Shown here: piece by piece, positions 1 through 12,725 of the stretch | Layout: the number at the start of each line of letters is the position of its first letter | Position numbering within the stretch: position 1 is the first letter of the stretch | Assembly (NCBI GenBank): GCA_963575645.1 | Contig: OY754470.1 | Span: 13,400,501-13,464,500 of the forward strand | Length of the DNA: 64,000 nt | DNA from: Xanthostigma xanthostigma | Taxonomy: Eukaryota; Arthropoda; Insecta; Raphidioptera; Raphidiidae | Reading direction: 5' to 3' | Position numbers and translations under genes: made by a program | Notes under the pieces: model-generated | Databases searched by the model: none | What the model was told of the DNA's origin: nothing | Seen by the model: the letters and a program-made list of their open reading frames with translations, nothing else

Positions 1-809
1 ATACATTTGATAACGATTTATTATTCTATTTATTTTTTCAAGAAAGTTTCGTTAAATTTTTTTTTGTACATTTTATAGTTTCGGAGATATTTTGAAAATA
101 AAAAAAATCAGCTGTCTTTTGTTTTGTAGATCTGTCAGAAATAAACAAGTTAAGCATCATGCTTTGATTAATTTTTTACATAACGTGGAACATAATATTA
201 TGTAGGTAACCATGGCAACGAATAGAAATATATTGAATACTAGTTCTTACCCGCGTGACCTCACGCGATACCAAAAATTTTATTTTATTTATTATACTAC
301 ATCAAATGTCAACAATTTGAAGTTTGAATGGCCCCGTCGCCCAATTGGCTGGAATTTTTACCTATAGATACAGGCTTGAGAATAGTAGAATGTTGCGAAG
401 TGTTTCGATGGCTTAAACGGTAATATAATCTTTCCATGTATCCCTATTGTAAATAATTTACTTCAAAGTTTAATAAATTGAAAATATCAACTGGTTCTAG
501 ACCCAAATAACCCTAGCTGTTGGTAATCTTTAAGGTAAAAACTGTCATAACCGCGATCGAATCATCAAAAACAATTGACGTTCACGCACGAACGATTTTG
601 CGGCCAAAAGGCAGTCGGTCATATTATAATTAAAGTAAACAAACCCTTAAATGCCGGATTTTAAGCGAGTCGACAGGCCGGCGACAGCCGATGCTCTTTG
701 ACCTGTCGAGGCTACGTGCTCTCGGCCTCGCGTCGACCTCATGACTATTAAGATTCCGAAAGAACTTTGTTCGGGGGAATCTTCACAACACTGAGTATAC
801 AATGCGGTA
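1..809. other. Gene-free sequence with a fragment of a dispersed repeat
   Basis: No coding frame supported. Around 235-370 the motif CTAGTTCTTACCCGCGTGAC and the following sequence resemble a repeat tail widespread in insect genomes; I cannot assign the family. The rest is AT-rich unique-looking DNA. Confidence 0.4.
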
Positions 810-1620
810 CAGTAGAAACCCTATAACTCGAATTTCGGGAGAAATGCTAAAAGTTTCAATTTACGAAAGATTCGAGTTAAGACAATAAAGTTTGTCTTAC
901 AGAGAACGGTACAGCTTACTTCGAGATATAAAATTCGTGAAACTGGAATTTAGAGTTACAGAGTGCAATATGTATTTACTGCAGTACCGCGTTAGGGAAA
1001 TTATATTTTGTTCACGTTACAAAGTTCAAATAATTCGATTTGTATAGTCCTTAGGGAATGAGTAATGTAACAAAATTGCTCTTTGTTGTGGTGGCAAATA
1101 TTTATTAACAGCAATAAAATGTTAACAAAACAAATAATGTAAAATATACTTCTTTATTATAATTAAAAATGGAATAAATATAATTACGAAACAAACGACA
1201 AACTTGTAAGCTAATAATAATAATACACAAAACACTATATATTATACAGAAAAATATCTACAACACAGGCACACTCCGAATTTATTAAATATTGCAACAT
1301 GTGTTTATGTTCGATCTAGATTTATATATGAACTCAATGCTTTATGTCATTGAACAGTGTCTCTGCTGTGAGATCGGTTCACACACTATCCAACTGTGTT
1401 CTGACCTGTGATCTGCAGGCGCAATCTATATATAATATATTAAATACCCTATGTCACAGTTTATCGAATGTTCGGGATTTTTTTCTACCTGCTTCCACAA
1501 AAACTCTTCTACCTGCTTCCACCAATGCGCGCAGTGTCAGTGGCGTGCGTAACAGTAATTTTTGATGTGAAACGTCTATTGGCACGGTACTGCGATTCGC
1601 ATGCCGTGACGTTCTCTCAT

Positions 1621-2212
1621 AATTGTGTGGGGCCATTCACCAGAGTGCATCAGAATCTTTAAAACACAAAAAAGACTAATCCGAATTATTTTCCGACTAA
1701 AATTTAGACAGTCATGCAGGCAATATTTTAAAGAACACAAAATACTAACTGTTTACGCAATTTATGCCTATGAACTGGTAGTATACAATATACATCAAGC
1801 AAAATCTTCACAAAGTTAACTTCAACAATGATATTCACAATTATAATACACGGAACAACAATTACATTCACATTAATAAATATAACAGTACAAGATCTAG
1901 CAACAGTCCATTATGTAAAGGTGGACAATATTTCAATATGTTACCAGATAATTTAAAAAAAATACAAAATTTAAATACATTCAAAAAACAGGTCAGGGAT
2001 TATTTTTCTCAGCTATGTCTCTATAATAAGTTTGAGTGTAGTACCAGTTCATAGGCATACATTGCGGATTGGTTAATATAAATTTTAAAATTTTTATTGT
2101 AACTTTTAATTTATTTTTTTTTTGTTTGTTCTTCATGTATATATGACGTATTTATAGCATTTTTTATATGCTCCACAAATAAAATATTTATCTATCTATC
2201 TATCTATCTATG
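1621..2212 (+). mobile_element. 5'-truncated LINE, 3' end of reverse-transcriptase ORF, TATC tail
   Basis: The frame at 1625-1819 encodes a typical C-terminal LINE ORF2 peptide (IRIFKTQKRLIRIIF, then YFKEHKILTV). The continuation (HNYNTRNNNYIHINKYNSTR, then LPDNLKKIQNLNTFKKQV) is in a second frame, so there is one frameshift near 1800-1820. It ends in AATAAAATATT followed by five TATC units. Jockey/CR1-type in general character; exact clade not determined. Confidence 0.75.
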
Positions 2213-2525
2213 GCGTCACATATTCGTATGCCGACCCGCTCTCTCATGCCGTCATGCCCCCTCTACGTCATCTCACTCGACTCCCTTATGTGTGCGCGCG
2301 CTATACACTCGTATAATTAGTTGCTTCTCTGTGTATTCGTGTATCTTTCTTTAACGTGGGTGAATAATAATTACTGTGAGTTGTTATAATATATTGGTAT
2401 TGTTAGATTACATGGTGAAATTTATTTACAGGGCCGAATTTCAGTTACAGGGCGAAATTTAGTTACTAGAATTTCGCTTAAATTTAAGTTTCACATCTGC
2501 CAGGCTCCCCACGACGGCTAATTTT
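2205..2525 (+). repeat. Unclassified dispersed repeat, copy 1
   Basis: Sequence from GGCGTCACATATTCGTATGC through GGGCGAAATTTAGTTAC to CACATCTGCCAGG and ACGACGGCTA reappears in reverse orientation at about 47495-47690. No coding potential; family unknown. Confidence 0.5.
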
Positions 2526-2662
2526 GTTTTTAGATTTATAGAGAGGATTTCAATAAATAAAATTATCGATAATTTTATTTATTGAAGAATTCTAATCAGA
2601 CGTTAATCAAGGATTTTAATAGAGAGGATGTCAACGAAGATCGAGTTACAGAGTTTCCACTG

Positions 2663-5600
2663 TACTATATTTGTCTGTTTACACGTTGAGTTTACAATAC
2701 AGTGAATAAACGTTTGTCTGCATGTTAGTAGATTTTGGCATTCGGCTTCGCTCACGTAAAAGCCGATATATTGGCCCATAGATTCGGTTCTACTAAGTAC
2801 TTCACGTTTAGATACTATTTGATAGCGTATCAAATTTCAACAAGTGCGATCTCATTGGGGAGCACTCACAAAATACGTGAGGCGTTTAGGAACGGAAGGG
2901 GTCTCACGTAGGGAAGAGGGGGGGGGGCTCGGCAAATATCACGTAATTTATTTTTCCGCAAAAAATACTAGTCTTAATAAATAAATACCTAAAAAATAAG
3001 CAAATTATGTTTTTTTAAATAAATTGCACGCAATCAAGCACAGATTTACGTGAGATATGAGGGGAGAGGGTCGAGCAAAATCTCACTGTATCTCGCCAAG
3101 GAGTAGCGGGGGTCGAAAAATCGCCAAATTTGCTTCACGTAATTTGTGAACGCCGCCTTGTTGTACTTACATAAAACGTTATAGTAATTAAATTGTCGCT
3201 GACCTCAAAAATGTTGTTATTTTGCGCTTTTTAATGATTTTTTAAGGAGGTTACATTTTTTAAACAAAACAAACTGACATTTCTCGGATGGGATTATCTC
3301 GAATACTCAGCCACCAAAACCATTTTTTGACATGTATTTTAGGGGTTGAGGGAAGCATCGGGTAACAAAATGTTACAGGCAAATGTTGCATATTTTTTCT
3401 TGAAAAATTATAATTTATGATAAAAAATAGGTGTTCCTATTAAAAATGTCATAGTCACACTCAGTCCTGCGCAGGGTTTGGGGGTTGAGAGTGGCATTTG
3501 TCCCCAAACGATGTCCCCTTTCAAACTAAACAACTTTTGTCTGAAATTTTTTTCCGAAAATGTGCTCTGACTCAATAATTTTCCATATAGATTAAAATGG
3601 ATCACCCGGCATAACCACATATGCAATGATTTTTTGCACAAAGCTTTCCACCTTTGTCAAGAATATGCTCAATAAAACTTAAACTACCTAATTTAATTTC
3701 GACCTTAAAATAAATTCATTTGCATTACAACACTCTTCCATACAATAAACAAATTCCAGTTATTCTTTGCTTCCGCATCTGATTTATTTGAAATGAAAAC
3801 ACTCGTGTCATCGGTATATATATTACTATTGTAGCAGATTACTTAAGGGGTTGCATCACCTTCAAATTTACAAAAAATCTTTATTTTTTGGGCTAAATAA
3901 ATTGTCAATACTTTTAAGAATATTTTAAACTTTGAAATTTCAATTATATACGAATTTATAGACATCAGAAGGAAGCGCGTCAGAGTGTAAACCTGAAACT
4001 CAGGTAACGGTCGAACCTTTACGAAAACATAAAGCGTTGACAAAATCACCTAAGCATAAAAATCCAATTCCTGTAAATGTCCAAAAAGTTATTAAACCGG
4101 TATACGAAAGAATAACTAAGAAGTAAATCATTTTAAAAATAATGAGAAGCAATGGTCAAATGATAGAACCCTGTGGTACACCGACATTAGATGACATTTT
4201 AGTTGACTGGTAGTGAGCATGCAGTGTTCTCAGTTCTAAGAACATTGACTTGTGTCCTGATGTTAAAAACGTCCTTAATAATAAAATTTAATGTCTCACC
4301 TCTGCCATCATATAAACTTTTAAATTTCATAAATAACCTAGTTGATAAAACCGAAAGCTCTTGATATGGCGAGTAATATTGCAGTTATCAATTGTTTATT
4401 TTTAAATAATCATAATATATGAACTTATATGCCTCTAATTCAGTGGATCTATTACTCCGAAAAATGTGATGTATAACGGTTGCTGAGAGCATTGTTACAT
4501 TGTTAGATTCCTCCATAAGAAACGCATTGTAGAATTTTAAATCAATCCTGTTCGAAAAGTAGTCGATCAATTAAAACGTTTTTTTTTAAACAGATCTTAT
4601 ATCTGTATATAGCAAAGTTTACTGTACAGTTTCTATTTCAAAACAACATTTTTCTAAGCATTTTAGCTTGAAAAGCATTTGTTTTTGTATGAGACAATCT
4701 AATGTTCTACTTGGCAGAGAGTTTTACAACGGTATTAGAGTACTTCTGCATGTAAAAAACAGTAATTATATGATCACAATCTAAGGTCCTCGTCAAATCA
4801 GTTTTTTAACAATACTTTCTGTAACCCAGTATAAGTGTGTTAGTCACAACTTAAAATAAGCTAATCGTACTTATATAGCATCTAAGATACAAAACTATCT
4901 TAGATACAAAAGAACTTCCAGCTCTGTTCCCCAACCATGGTTTTACATTTTGATATTACTATTGTGTTATTTCCAATTTAAATGTTGATACGCAGTCTTT
5001 ATTATCAATTTAATAATATCAAAATCAATTTCATGCTGTAATGGTGTCGGCACCGAATGAGTACCTACTGAAATGATTCTGTTATAATCAAGAATGCGGA
5101 AGTTGCAATATTGTGTAACAATTCTTTTGTTTTTGTTCAAATAAACGACAATCTTTAAAAAAAGTGATTGATTAGACTAAACATATTTGCAGCCTTGAAG
5201 AAATAAGATTATCACGTGGAAATAAAATTTGAAAAATTAATATCTTCTGACATATATGCACTTTAATCAATTGGAACTAATTACCACCGAAAAACAAGGT
5301 TAAAAATGTCAACAATATATCACATTGCAATGTGGTAGCCTACTATTTGTAATCACGTGAACTGCAACCAATGGCAGGTCGAGATTTCTAGCGACCATCC
5401 ATTAAGACAAAAGGAATTTTGGACTGTTCTCGCCGGTCTGATTATAGTTTATCATAAAAAAATATATTATTGGACCCGGAACTGTTGTCTTTTAGATTTT
5501 TCTGCAATTATTGCATTTAGTTTCATCATTAACATCGCGTTTATAAAATACATTGGCGGAAAAAAAACCGGCTCGAGTTATCAATAGGCCTTTGAAAGCT

Positions 5601-6417
5601 AATAATGAAGAGTAACAAAAAAGGATCAGCTCTTTGAAAATAGATTTTTTTTTACAATAACGTCACCTAGCTGGCAGCGGGTTGAAACTTCGTCAAACTA
5701 TATTTTACAGTGTATCTTCAACAAATAATATGTGTTGGTAGCGAAAAAATTGGCAACCTACGAGACCCTTTTAGGGCCCTCGGATCCAAAATCTAATTTT
5801 GCCATTCGATAGACAGGGAAAACTTATTTAAAAAATCATTTAAGCATTTTTAGCCCGGCTTACCCGATAAGAAATATTAATCCGTTCCGGGACTTTCGAA
5901 ACCTCTGTATGAAATACCATTCACTCTCTGCAGGCTAACTAACTATATTCCATAACACAGGGTACTGTTGATAGACGTTAGAAATTCCACAATATTATTT
6001 ACGTTCCACTTCAACGAAACAACACGTGGTTTCAACTCGCTATAGCTAGTCGGCTATTGAGCGAGTGGAAAGTTTTGTGTGTCATCATCACTATCGCACA
6101 CGCCGATTCGCTCGCTTGAAAAGTCGCTGGCTAGTAGATTGTAAACTCGCTCAATGTAATCGAGCCTTTAAATAGTAAATATATAATAATTGTATACTAC
6201 TGTTGTATAAAAAACCGTTTCATCTTAACCGCATGCGGAGCCGCGGGTAGCCGCTAGTTATGTATAGAGCGTTTTACAGTGCGAATAATTTGAGAACTTA
6301 CCTACATTTTTAAATCGAGACTGGATTATCGTAATTCTTCAACAGACCTTCCATGAGTCATCCACTTGTGCCGCTGAGAAATGGAAATGATTTTTGACGA
6401 CACAAGTCGACTTGTGT
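2663..6417. other. Gene-free region with repeat fragments
   Basis: No convincing exon seen. About 2857-3160 has ends TCACAAAATACGTGAGGCG and TTCACGTAATTTGTGAACGCC that are loosely inverted and look like a MITE. A GCCGCGGGTAGCCGCTAGTT repeat tail lies near 6241-6260. The remaining short frames have no protein-like composition. Confidence 0.4.
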
Positions 6418-6425
6418 GTGGAAAG

Positions 6426-6909
6426 TAGGGATGTTACGGAGCTTCGACTCCGACTCCGATATGTCGGAACTTCCGATTGATCTTACACCTCCGGTTCCGG
6501 CTTCGGTTCCGATCCGATTGATCTTACACCTCCGGTTCCGGCTTCGGTTCCGATCCGATTGATCTTACACCTCCGGTTCCGGCTTCGGTTCCGATCCGAT
6601 TGATCTTACACCTCCGGTTCCGAAATCGGTTCCGATACTTTTAAATCGGAGGTTTTTAATCAGAGGTCGAAGCATGCGGCTGCGGTCAACGTGTATGAAC
6701 CGGTTTATGCATGTGCATGTGCTGTTCCCACATGCACATTACACGCTTTTTGTCATCGATTAATAATAATAATAATCTTCTGCCAGCATCTCCGATTCCG
6801 ACTCCGGTTCCGATTCCGGTCCCGACTCCGGTTCCGACTCCGAAAAACCAAATGTAAAAACTCCGACTCCGACTTCGGTTCCGATAAAACCACCTCCGTA
6901 ACATTCCTA
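6426..6909. mobile_element. hAT MITE with 8-bp target duplication and 41-bp tandem repeats
   Basis: Ends TAGGGATGTTACGGAG and CTCCGTAACATTCCTA are inverted repeats with one mismatch. The perfect direct 8-mer GTGGAAAG flanks the element (6418-6425 and 6910-6917), which is the hAT signature. Inside, about four copies of a 41-bp unit starting GATCCGATTGATCTTACACC occupy about 6470-6625, and degenerate TCCGACTCCGG runs fill 6785-6895. No transposase. Confidence 0.85.
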
Positions 6910-7460
6910 GTGGAAAGCACCTATTTACAAACAAGCCTTCTCCGTTAAAAATCACGGAAACTCGCGAATTTGCGCGTCTCTAAAATTAGATGCATGTATT
7001 TCGTGATTCCACACTTTTGATCGCATTTTTTTGTTTTACTTGAAACTAAAGTAGTTTCAAACAAATAAATTGATTAAACAAGCGAAACATTACGAAAGGA
7101 AGTAATAAGTATAGCTTTATGAATTTGTAACACGACATTCTTTAACAGTTTTTTGTAGTCTAATGTTTTTCTTTTTCTACTCGAGAAAGAGTTTCAGTTA
7201 TTGAAAAGTTAGTCGTTAACGTCACAGATACATGACAAAAACCCCACGGGAATAATTCATGTTACCCGAATACTTTTATGTTACTCGGTTTATATATTGA
7301 TTGTGCCATGCAGTGACGTTACATTATGTTCCTTTCTTAAGACAGGGTTGCCAGTTTCTGGTAACGTGTTATGAAAAAAATATTATTCAAGTGTGTAACT
7401 TCTTATGCCAGTTCGGGTCGCTTGACGTTTGCGTTAAATGTTTAACGGTAACGTTGTAAC

Positions 7461-7927
7461 TAGTGATGTGCCGGATCGTTAAAAATGTATATCCGCGGAT
7501 ATGGATCTGAATACGGATATTTGGTTTCAAGATCCGCGGATACGGATACGGATCTTAACTTTCTTAGAGTACGCGGTGGTAAATATTACACATCGACCTT
7601 TGGAAAGAGACTATCTGTTATGGGAAATTATCGACCTCTTTAAGAGTTAACTCTCATAACAGATTGTCTCTTTCCAAAGATCGATGTGCAATATCTCATT
7701 ACAAAGATAGTTGATTTAGTACCATTGAGTTATGTACTATTAGTATGGTACTCACTACGATAAATATTTGCAATATAAAGGTGCCAAATACGATTTTAAA
7801 AAATAATCTGAATGGAATTTAACAGTTTTTCAATATTACCTAATCACCTATATAGGTATATAAAATTTCATCTATGAATTGAAAATTAATACGGTATACG
7901 CGGAAACGGATATCCGGCACATCACTA
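7461..7927 (-). mobile_element. hAT MITE, family A copy 1
   Basis: TIRs TAGTGATGTGCCGGAT and ATCCGGCACATCACTA-type end, flanked by perfect 8-bp duplications GTTGTAAC (7453-7460, 7928-7935). Reverse orientation relative to the other four copies in this window. Subterminal GATCCGCGGATACGG motifs and an internal inverted repeat built around GGAAAGAGAC. Confidence 0.88.
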
Positions 7928-7935
7928 GTTGTAAC

Positions 7936-8659
7936 CCTACCAACGAAAAACAAATCACAGAATATCATTGTAACATTATTATCTAGATGTAGATTTTGTG
8001 TCTCACTTCTCCAGTGTGTAGTATAAAGTATAAACACTCTATTACTGTTTACCGGATGACAGATAGATAATTCCATCCTATTTACGAATATAATATATGC
8101 TTTGGTGGGATTGTCTTCAAAGATAATCTAAATGGGGGTGGGCCGTGGGGGAGTCATGGTGGAAAATCTGTTAATTCTTTTCTCATTTTTAAACTTTAAT
8201 TCAACATTGTTAATAACCCATACTTTTAACATTTTTCGACTCATAGATATTATAACTCTATAAGACAACTGATTTACATGCATTATGTATGAATGTAGGC
8301 ATGTAAATTGACCCATTACACATTTGTGCTGTAATGAAAAACAAAACTGGTTGCGCTATACCTTCATTCTTAATTAATTTCATTCTACTTATATCAATAT
8401 TTGCCTGTTTGTTGTATTTTAACCTAGCCTACTATTAGAAATAAACTTTGCTCAAAAGTGAACTGTCAAATATTGCACATACCGCTGCACTAACAGTATG
8501 TGCTCTATTAATTATCTAGGTTAGTTTCGTACGAAATCCATTTAAATTGTAGCTTTTTGAAAAGGGGAGATTCTGTTCTCTAAAACGGAGCCATTTTTAG
8601 ATTGATCCGAGTTTATAATTACTTCTAAAATTGTAATTGAAAATCTCGTACAGCAGTTG
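7936..8659. other. Gene-free sequence
   Basis: AT-rich spacer between two transposons; I see no exon, RNA gene or recognised repeat in it. Confidence 0.4.
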
Positions 8660-8667
8660 CCGGTTGG

Positions 8668-9576
8668 CATGGCCCCCACAATGGTGGGGCTGGTGCAACT
8701 CTGGTAACAGGGCCCGGGCTCAGAGGGGGCCCTGGTTTTTTGACGTGATAACGTCTTATAAATTGATGAATCACCAATCTTATAAATTGATGAAACACCG
8801 GCTGCATGCACGAAAAAGTGTAACGTTCCTAACGTTCCGCCTGACTCTGTGCGTGCTTTTCTCGAAAACGGCCCTAACGATTTGGATGAAATTTACTGAA
8901 AAGGGATTTTGGGGGGCAAAAAGTCGTTTTAGCTAGGTCTCATTTCTTGAAAAAATCGTTTTCATACAAATTTTATCATTATAAAAATCAATTTTTTGAC
9001 GTATGAAAATACTTAAATATTGTAAGTAGGTTTTAGAATTTTATATAAACAGTGAAACAATTGTTTTCAAAATATTATGACAATTAATCTTTGAGACTTA
9101 AAATAAATACGAAAGAAAGAAAGTTAAAAAAAACAATTATTATTATAGGTGGTGAGTATTTTAATACATAAAATTAACCTAAATTTGAAGCGAAAGATGC
9201 AATATCATAGATTCGAATTATTATAATTATTATATGTAGAATTTAGGTTCTGTATTACGGAATACGTTATCACGTAAAACTATCGTCCGTAAACCCACTT
9301 TACAGACAACCAATTTTTTATTCAAGAAGTATTTGCAGTGGATCATAGCTTTGTTATCAAAATAAATGAAAATATTTAAATATAAAAACAGTTTATAGTA
9401 AAATAGATATTAATTTGTATACAACAGCACGCACGGGCCCCACCTACTCCCTCTACTCTTCCCCACTCTAACACTGCGAAGATTCTTGTCCGAAGACAAA
9501 GAAAAATAGGCATATGTTGGGGGGGGCCCGACCCAGATCCTGGTTACAGGGCCCACAATCGAATGTGGGGGCCATG
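8668..9576. mobile_element. hAT-like element with perfect 13-bp TIRs, hosting another element
   Basis: Ends CATGGCCCCCACA and TGTGGGGGCCATG are perfect inverted repeats, flanked by the direct 8-mer CCGGTTGG (8660-8667, 9577-9584). Subterminal CTGGTTACAGGGCCC-like motifs occur near both ends. The interior 8735-9320 is a copy of a separate repeat family (ACGTGATAACGT element), so this is a nested insertion. Confidence 0.8.
8735..9320 (+). mobile_element. ACGTGATAACGT element, copy A (nested in hAT-like element)
   Basis: Starts TTTTTTGACGTGATAACGTC, then two TCTTATAAATTGATGAAACA units, and ends CGACTTTACAGACAACCA-like sequence with ACGTTATCACGTAAAACTAT. Shares both ends with copies at 28884 and 63424. 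Non-coding; superfamily not determined. Confidence 0.65.
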
Positions 9577-9584
9577 CCGGTTGG

Positions 9585-10231
9585 TCTGTACATACGTCCG
9601 AGCTCTACAGATCGCAGTTTTGTTCGGTTCGCCTTGGCTTATATTTTATTCACTTTGTTTACTGTCGGACAAGAACCCTATTTAAATTAACTTAAATCCA
9701 CGTTTGCAACTTCCCTAATTTAGAGCATACAATACAAAATAGTGTTCAATTCGAAACGTACCCTTGAATTTTTATTTGTACTATTTAAACACAACCACAT
9801 AATGATTTTGGCGATGAGTTTCTTTAGATCTAGAGTATACACTAGACCCGCATGTTTACTGAATCGTATAATAATAATATTATCAAACAATAATTATAAT
9901 ATTATCAAATATTTGGGACAAACGTATTCATGCAGTCGTGCGTTCAGATAATGCGGTCCATCAAGATGGGTTTGTAGGCCAGAAATTACTGACTATTATC
10001 CATATTATTAGTGGGTAGGTATTGTGCGTTGGAACGCTTCAGTCGGCGGGAACATCGTCTCCTTTCTGTCCGTGACTGGCGGTGCACAGTGCGTGCCGGC
10101 GGAACAATGTAAGGTTGCGACGAAAAATGGAAAATTGTTCCGTATATTCGTTGGCGGTGCACCCGTCCGTCTGTCACTGGGTTTAACTGTTGTCCCGTCC
10201 CCGCGAACACCGGCGACACGGAATTCTTATA
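9585..10231. other. Gene-free sequence
   Basis: No supported exon. 10020-10215 is locally GC-richer, with short frames on both strands that lack protein-like features; it abuts the foldback element. Confidence 0.35.
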
Positions 10232-10916
10232 TACAGAGTGAGGCACATAAAGTGTTACAGAGCAGTAGCACTCAAGCTTATTGATCATATCCAAAAATGT
10301 TTCAGACAAAAGTTTTAGTGTTCGAGAAGGCCGTCATACTGGACCACCCTATTCTTTTATCGGTGGAGGCGCTGAAGCTACGTCAAGGTCAACTTCACTT
10401 TTTTTACGAAACCATGTATTTTTTTTCGATGACATTATTAGTGATTTTAAGACGAATTCAGCAACCTACAACACAAGGTCATTCTAATCACGCAAAATCG
10501 TAGTCGAAAAATCTAAACATATCGGAATATTCACTTTTAAAGGATCCACTAACCTTTGCTTGGGTCTACCTACGTGACTATTTTGAATATTCTGAATATT
10601 GAACAGAATATTCAAAAATAAAAATTTTGAATTTTTTTTAAATAAATAAAAATAAAATAATTTGAATGACCTTGTGTTGTAGGTTGCTGAATTCGTCTTA
10701 AAATCGCTAATAATGTCATCGAAAAAAAATACATGGTTTCGTTCAAAAAAGTGAAGTTGACCTCGACGTAGCTTCAGCGCCTCCACCGATAAAAAAATAG
10801 GGTGGTCCAGTAAGACGACCTTCTCGAACACTAAAACTTTTGTCTGAAACATTTTTGGATATGATCAATAGTTTGAGCGCTATTGCTCTGTAACACTTTA
10901 TATGCCTCACCCTGTA
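10232..10916. mobile_element. Foldback element with about 255-bp inverted arms
   Basis: Left arm about 10232-10487 and right arm about 10663-10916 are near-identical inverted copies, beginning TACAGAGTGAGGCACATAAA and ending CCTCACCCTGTA. Each arm contains a related open frame (MFQTKVLVFEK..., HPI.LSVEALKLR.GQLHF), so the frame appears on both strands. The target duplication could not be fixed. No transposase. Confidence 0.7.
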
Positions 10917-11167
10917 CATACAAACATGTAAAACTTTAACAATCCCCTGCACAATGACACCATTCTACTGACTATGAGACACAGACGCTGACAAAAAACA
11001 TCGCACACTAGTTGACAGAGAGATAGAGATAGTACATTATAGACGCTCGACAATTGAGCTCATCAACGTCTATCACTCTAGCTGAAGAAAGATTATGCGA
11101 AGAATTCAATAAATAATCAAAAAGCAACCGACCGTTTTTATTATTCTTCGATATAACACTACAAGCT

Positions 11168-11312
11168 ATAAACCGTTCCAAGTTCTCTGAGACAGAACCG
11201 TCATAGTCTTGCGCAGTAGCTCAAAAACCGATACAAACAGTTTTGTCTTAACTACTGCGCAAGACGGTGACGGTTATGTTGCCGTTCTCAGAGAGCTTGG
11301 AACAGAGCTATA
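11168..11312. mobile_element. Small hairpin MITE, family B copy 1
   Basis: About 145 bp, with CGTTCCAAGTTCTCTGAGA at one end and TCTCAGAGAGCTTGGAACA at the other, plus inner CTTGCGCAGTAG / CTACTGCGCAAG arms. A sister copy lies at 37822-37997. Flanked by CTATAA-like sequence. Confidence 0.6.
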
Positions 11313-11335
11313 ATATATAACCTAGATATATTAAA

Positions 11336-12050
11336 TTATAATAATGATAATAATAATAATATTCTTTATTTGGGTACAGAACTGCAGCCGAAGCTGATTT
11401 CAATCTGCCCCATCGATAATAAATGTACATATAAACTTACAAAGAAAAGATTAGTAAAAAGTAGCGTAATAAATACAAAATAGTGTAATTGGTACAAAGT
11501 AGCGTAATATAGGTAGGTATATATGCATATAAAATATAAGAAAAGTAAAATATTGTTAGTAGTTTTCGAGTATTAAGTCTTTAGTGGTCTTAACAAATGA
11601 TTTGACACTTTTTAAACCTCTTATATTAGGGTCGACACTGTTCCACAATCTTGGCCCAATAACTGAAAAACTTGTTGCACCGATTAGCGTTTTACTCTTA
11701 GGAATATAAAGTTCAGTACTGTTTTTGGTGTCATATGAGTGGAAACTAGACAACGGTATTAATAATTCACTTAAGTAATTACGGTTTCTGTTATAAAAAA
11801 TCGTATGAATCAAACTCAGTAAATGTACATATCTAGAATCCTTAAGATCTAGCTGTTTCAGTTCTTTTAAGTACGGATGAATGCGTTCAGAACGTTTCGA
11901 ATTACATATAAACCTAATGCAACAGTTCTGTATACGTTGAAGTTTTCCACTGAGTGTTTGATTTAAACCATAGTAGACACAATCACAGTAGTTTATCATG
12001 GACATAATTAGAGAATTTACAAGTTTTAATTTTACCGATTGACACAATGA
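11336..12050 (-). mobile_element. 5'-truncated LINE, C-terminal reverse-transcriptase fragment
   Basis: An open frame of 163 codons (12047-11556) reads as the end of a non-LTR ORF2: VKLKLVNSLIMSMINYCDCV, LQRIQNCCIRFICN, LWNSVDPNIRGLKSVKSFV. The 3' end carries an ATT/AAT microsatellite-like tail (11336-11364). This fragment differs in sequence and tail from the TATC-tailed LINEs in this window, so it is a second LINE family. The open frame suggests a fairly recent insertion. Confidence 0.75.
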
Positions 12051-12305
12051 ATATTTAAATATTTATAGACGTTTGACAGATGAGGTCTCCATTTTGAAGG
12101 AAGATAGCGGAATCACCTACTAAGAACACTTCTCGGGGGTAGCTGAAAATTTCAGTACTTATGTTGTGTTCAGATTCTACGTTGCACAGAGTAGGAGTTA
12201 TGAGGGTACAAGAAAGAAAGTATGAAAGATCCATGACATGTATACGACAGTTTTGAAGTCGCATAAAAGTGAAAAAACTGGAGTTCTTAGTGAAACAAAC
12301 ATTAA

Positions 12306-12725
12306 AATAGTACCTATATTACACAACAAGGGCCGAAAGTGTGATATCTTGCCCTGTGTGTCATGATGCCTGAAGCGAAGCCGAGGACATCATGGCGCGA
12401 AGGGCAAGGTATCACACTTTCGGCCAGTGTGGTGTATACTATTTCCTTCATGTCTCGGTCGTAAGCACGCTTATTAAATACATTAATTGTTTAATTACTT
12501 ATTAATTACATAAAAACACAGATAAATTCCAAGCAATAAACTTTCAGCTTACACGTAAAAACGCAAATGACAGCTGTTTGCGACTATTAGCTAAAATGTA
12601 ATAGGGTTGCTATGGAAACGACATCTAAACAACAGTTGATTGCAAGGAAGGTTGATTGGTTGTTTTTGCTTTATTACCGCCCGAACGTACGAACTTCCCG
12701 CAATGAGTAAATGTTAAACTTTCTG
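12306..12725 (+). repeat. GGCCGAAAGTGTGATAT repeat, copy 1
   Basis: Begins with a hairpin whose arms are GGGCCGAAAGTGTGATATC and its near complement, then AATGACAGCTGTTTGCGACT, TAATAGGGTTGCTATGGAAA and CCGCCCGAACGTACGAACT. The same order of blocks recurs at 25777-26168. Probably a MITE; class unknown. Confidence 0.6.

Larger units (their letters stand above)
810..2662. mobile_element. Tigger/pogo-like DNA transposon carrying other insertions
   Basis: Left end CAGTAGAAACCCTATAACTC and right end GAGTTACAGAGTTTCCACTG are inverted relatives, each flanked by TA (808-809 and 2663-2664), as expected for Tc1/mariner-pogo elements. The 1.85-kb interior has no transposase frame and is interrupted by a LINE fragment and another repeat, so it is a non-autonomous or decayed copy. 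The left subterminal region repeats the terminal motif in degenerate form near 870-960. Confidence 0.65.

Noticed and set aside
2191-2210. TATC run as an independent microsatellite locus
   Set aside because: It is the 3' tail of the LINE fragment ending there.
5357-5587. 76-codon + strand frame, hydrophobic near the end
   Set aside because: AT-rich low-complexity composition, no family resemblance, no splice context or poly(A) signal.
12055-12264. 69-codon - strand frame just upstream of the LINE fragment
   Set aside because: Looks moderately protein-like but matches no LINE ORF2 region or other family I know and has no splice or start support.
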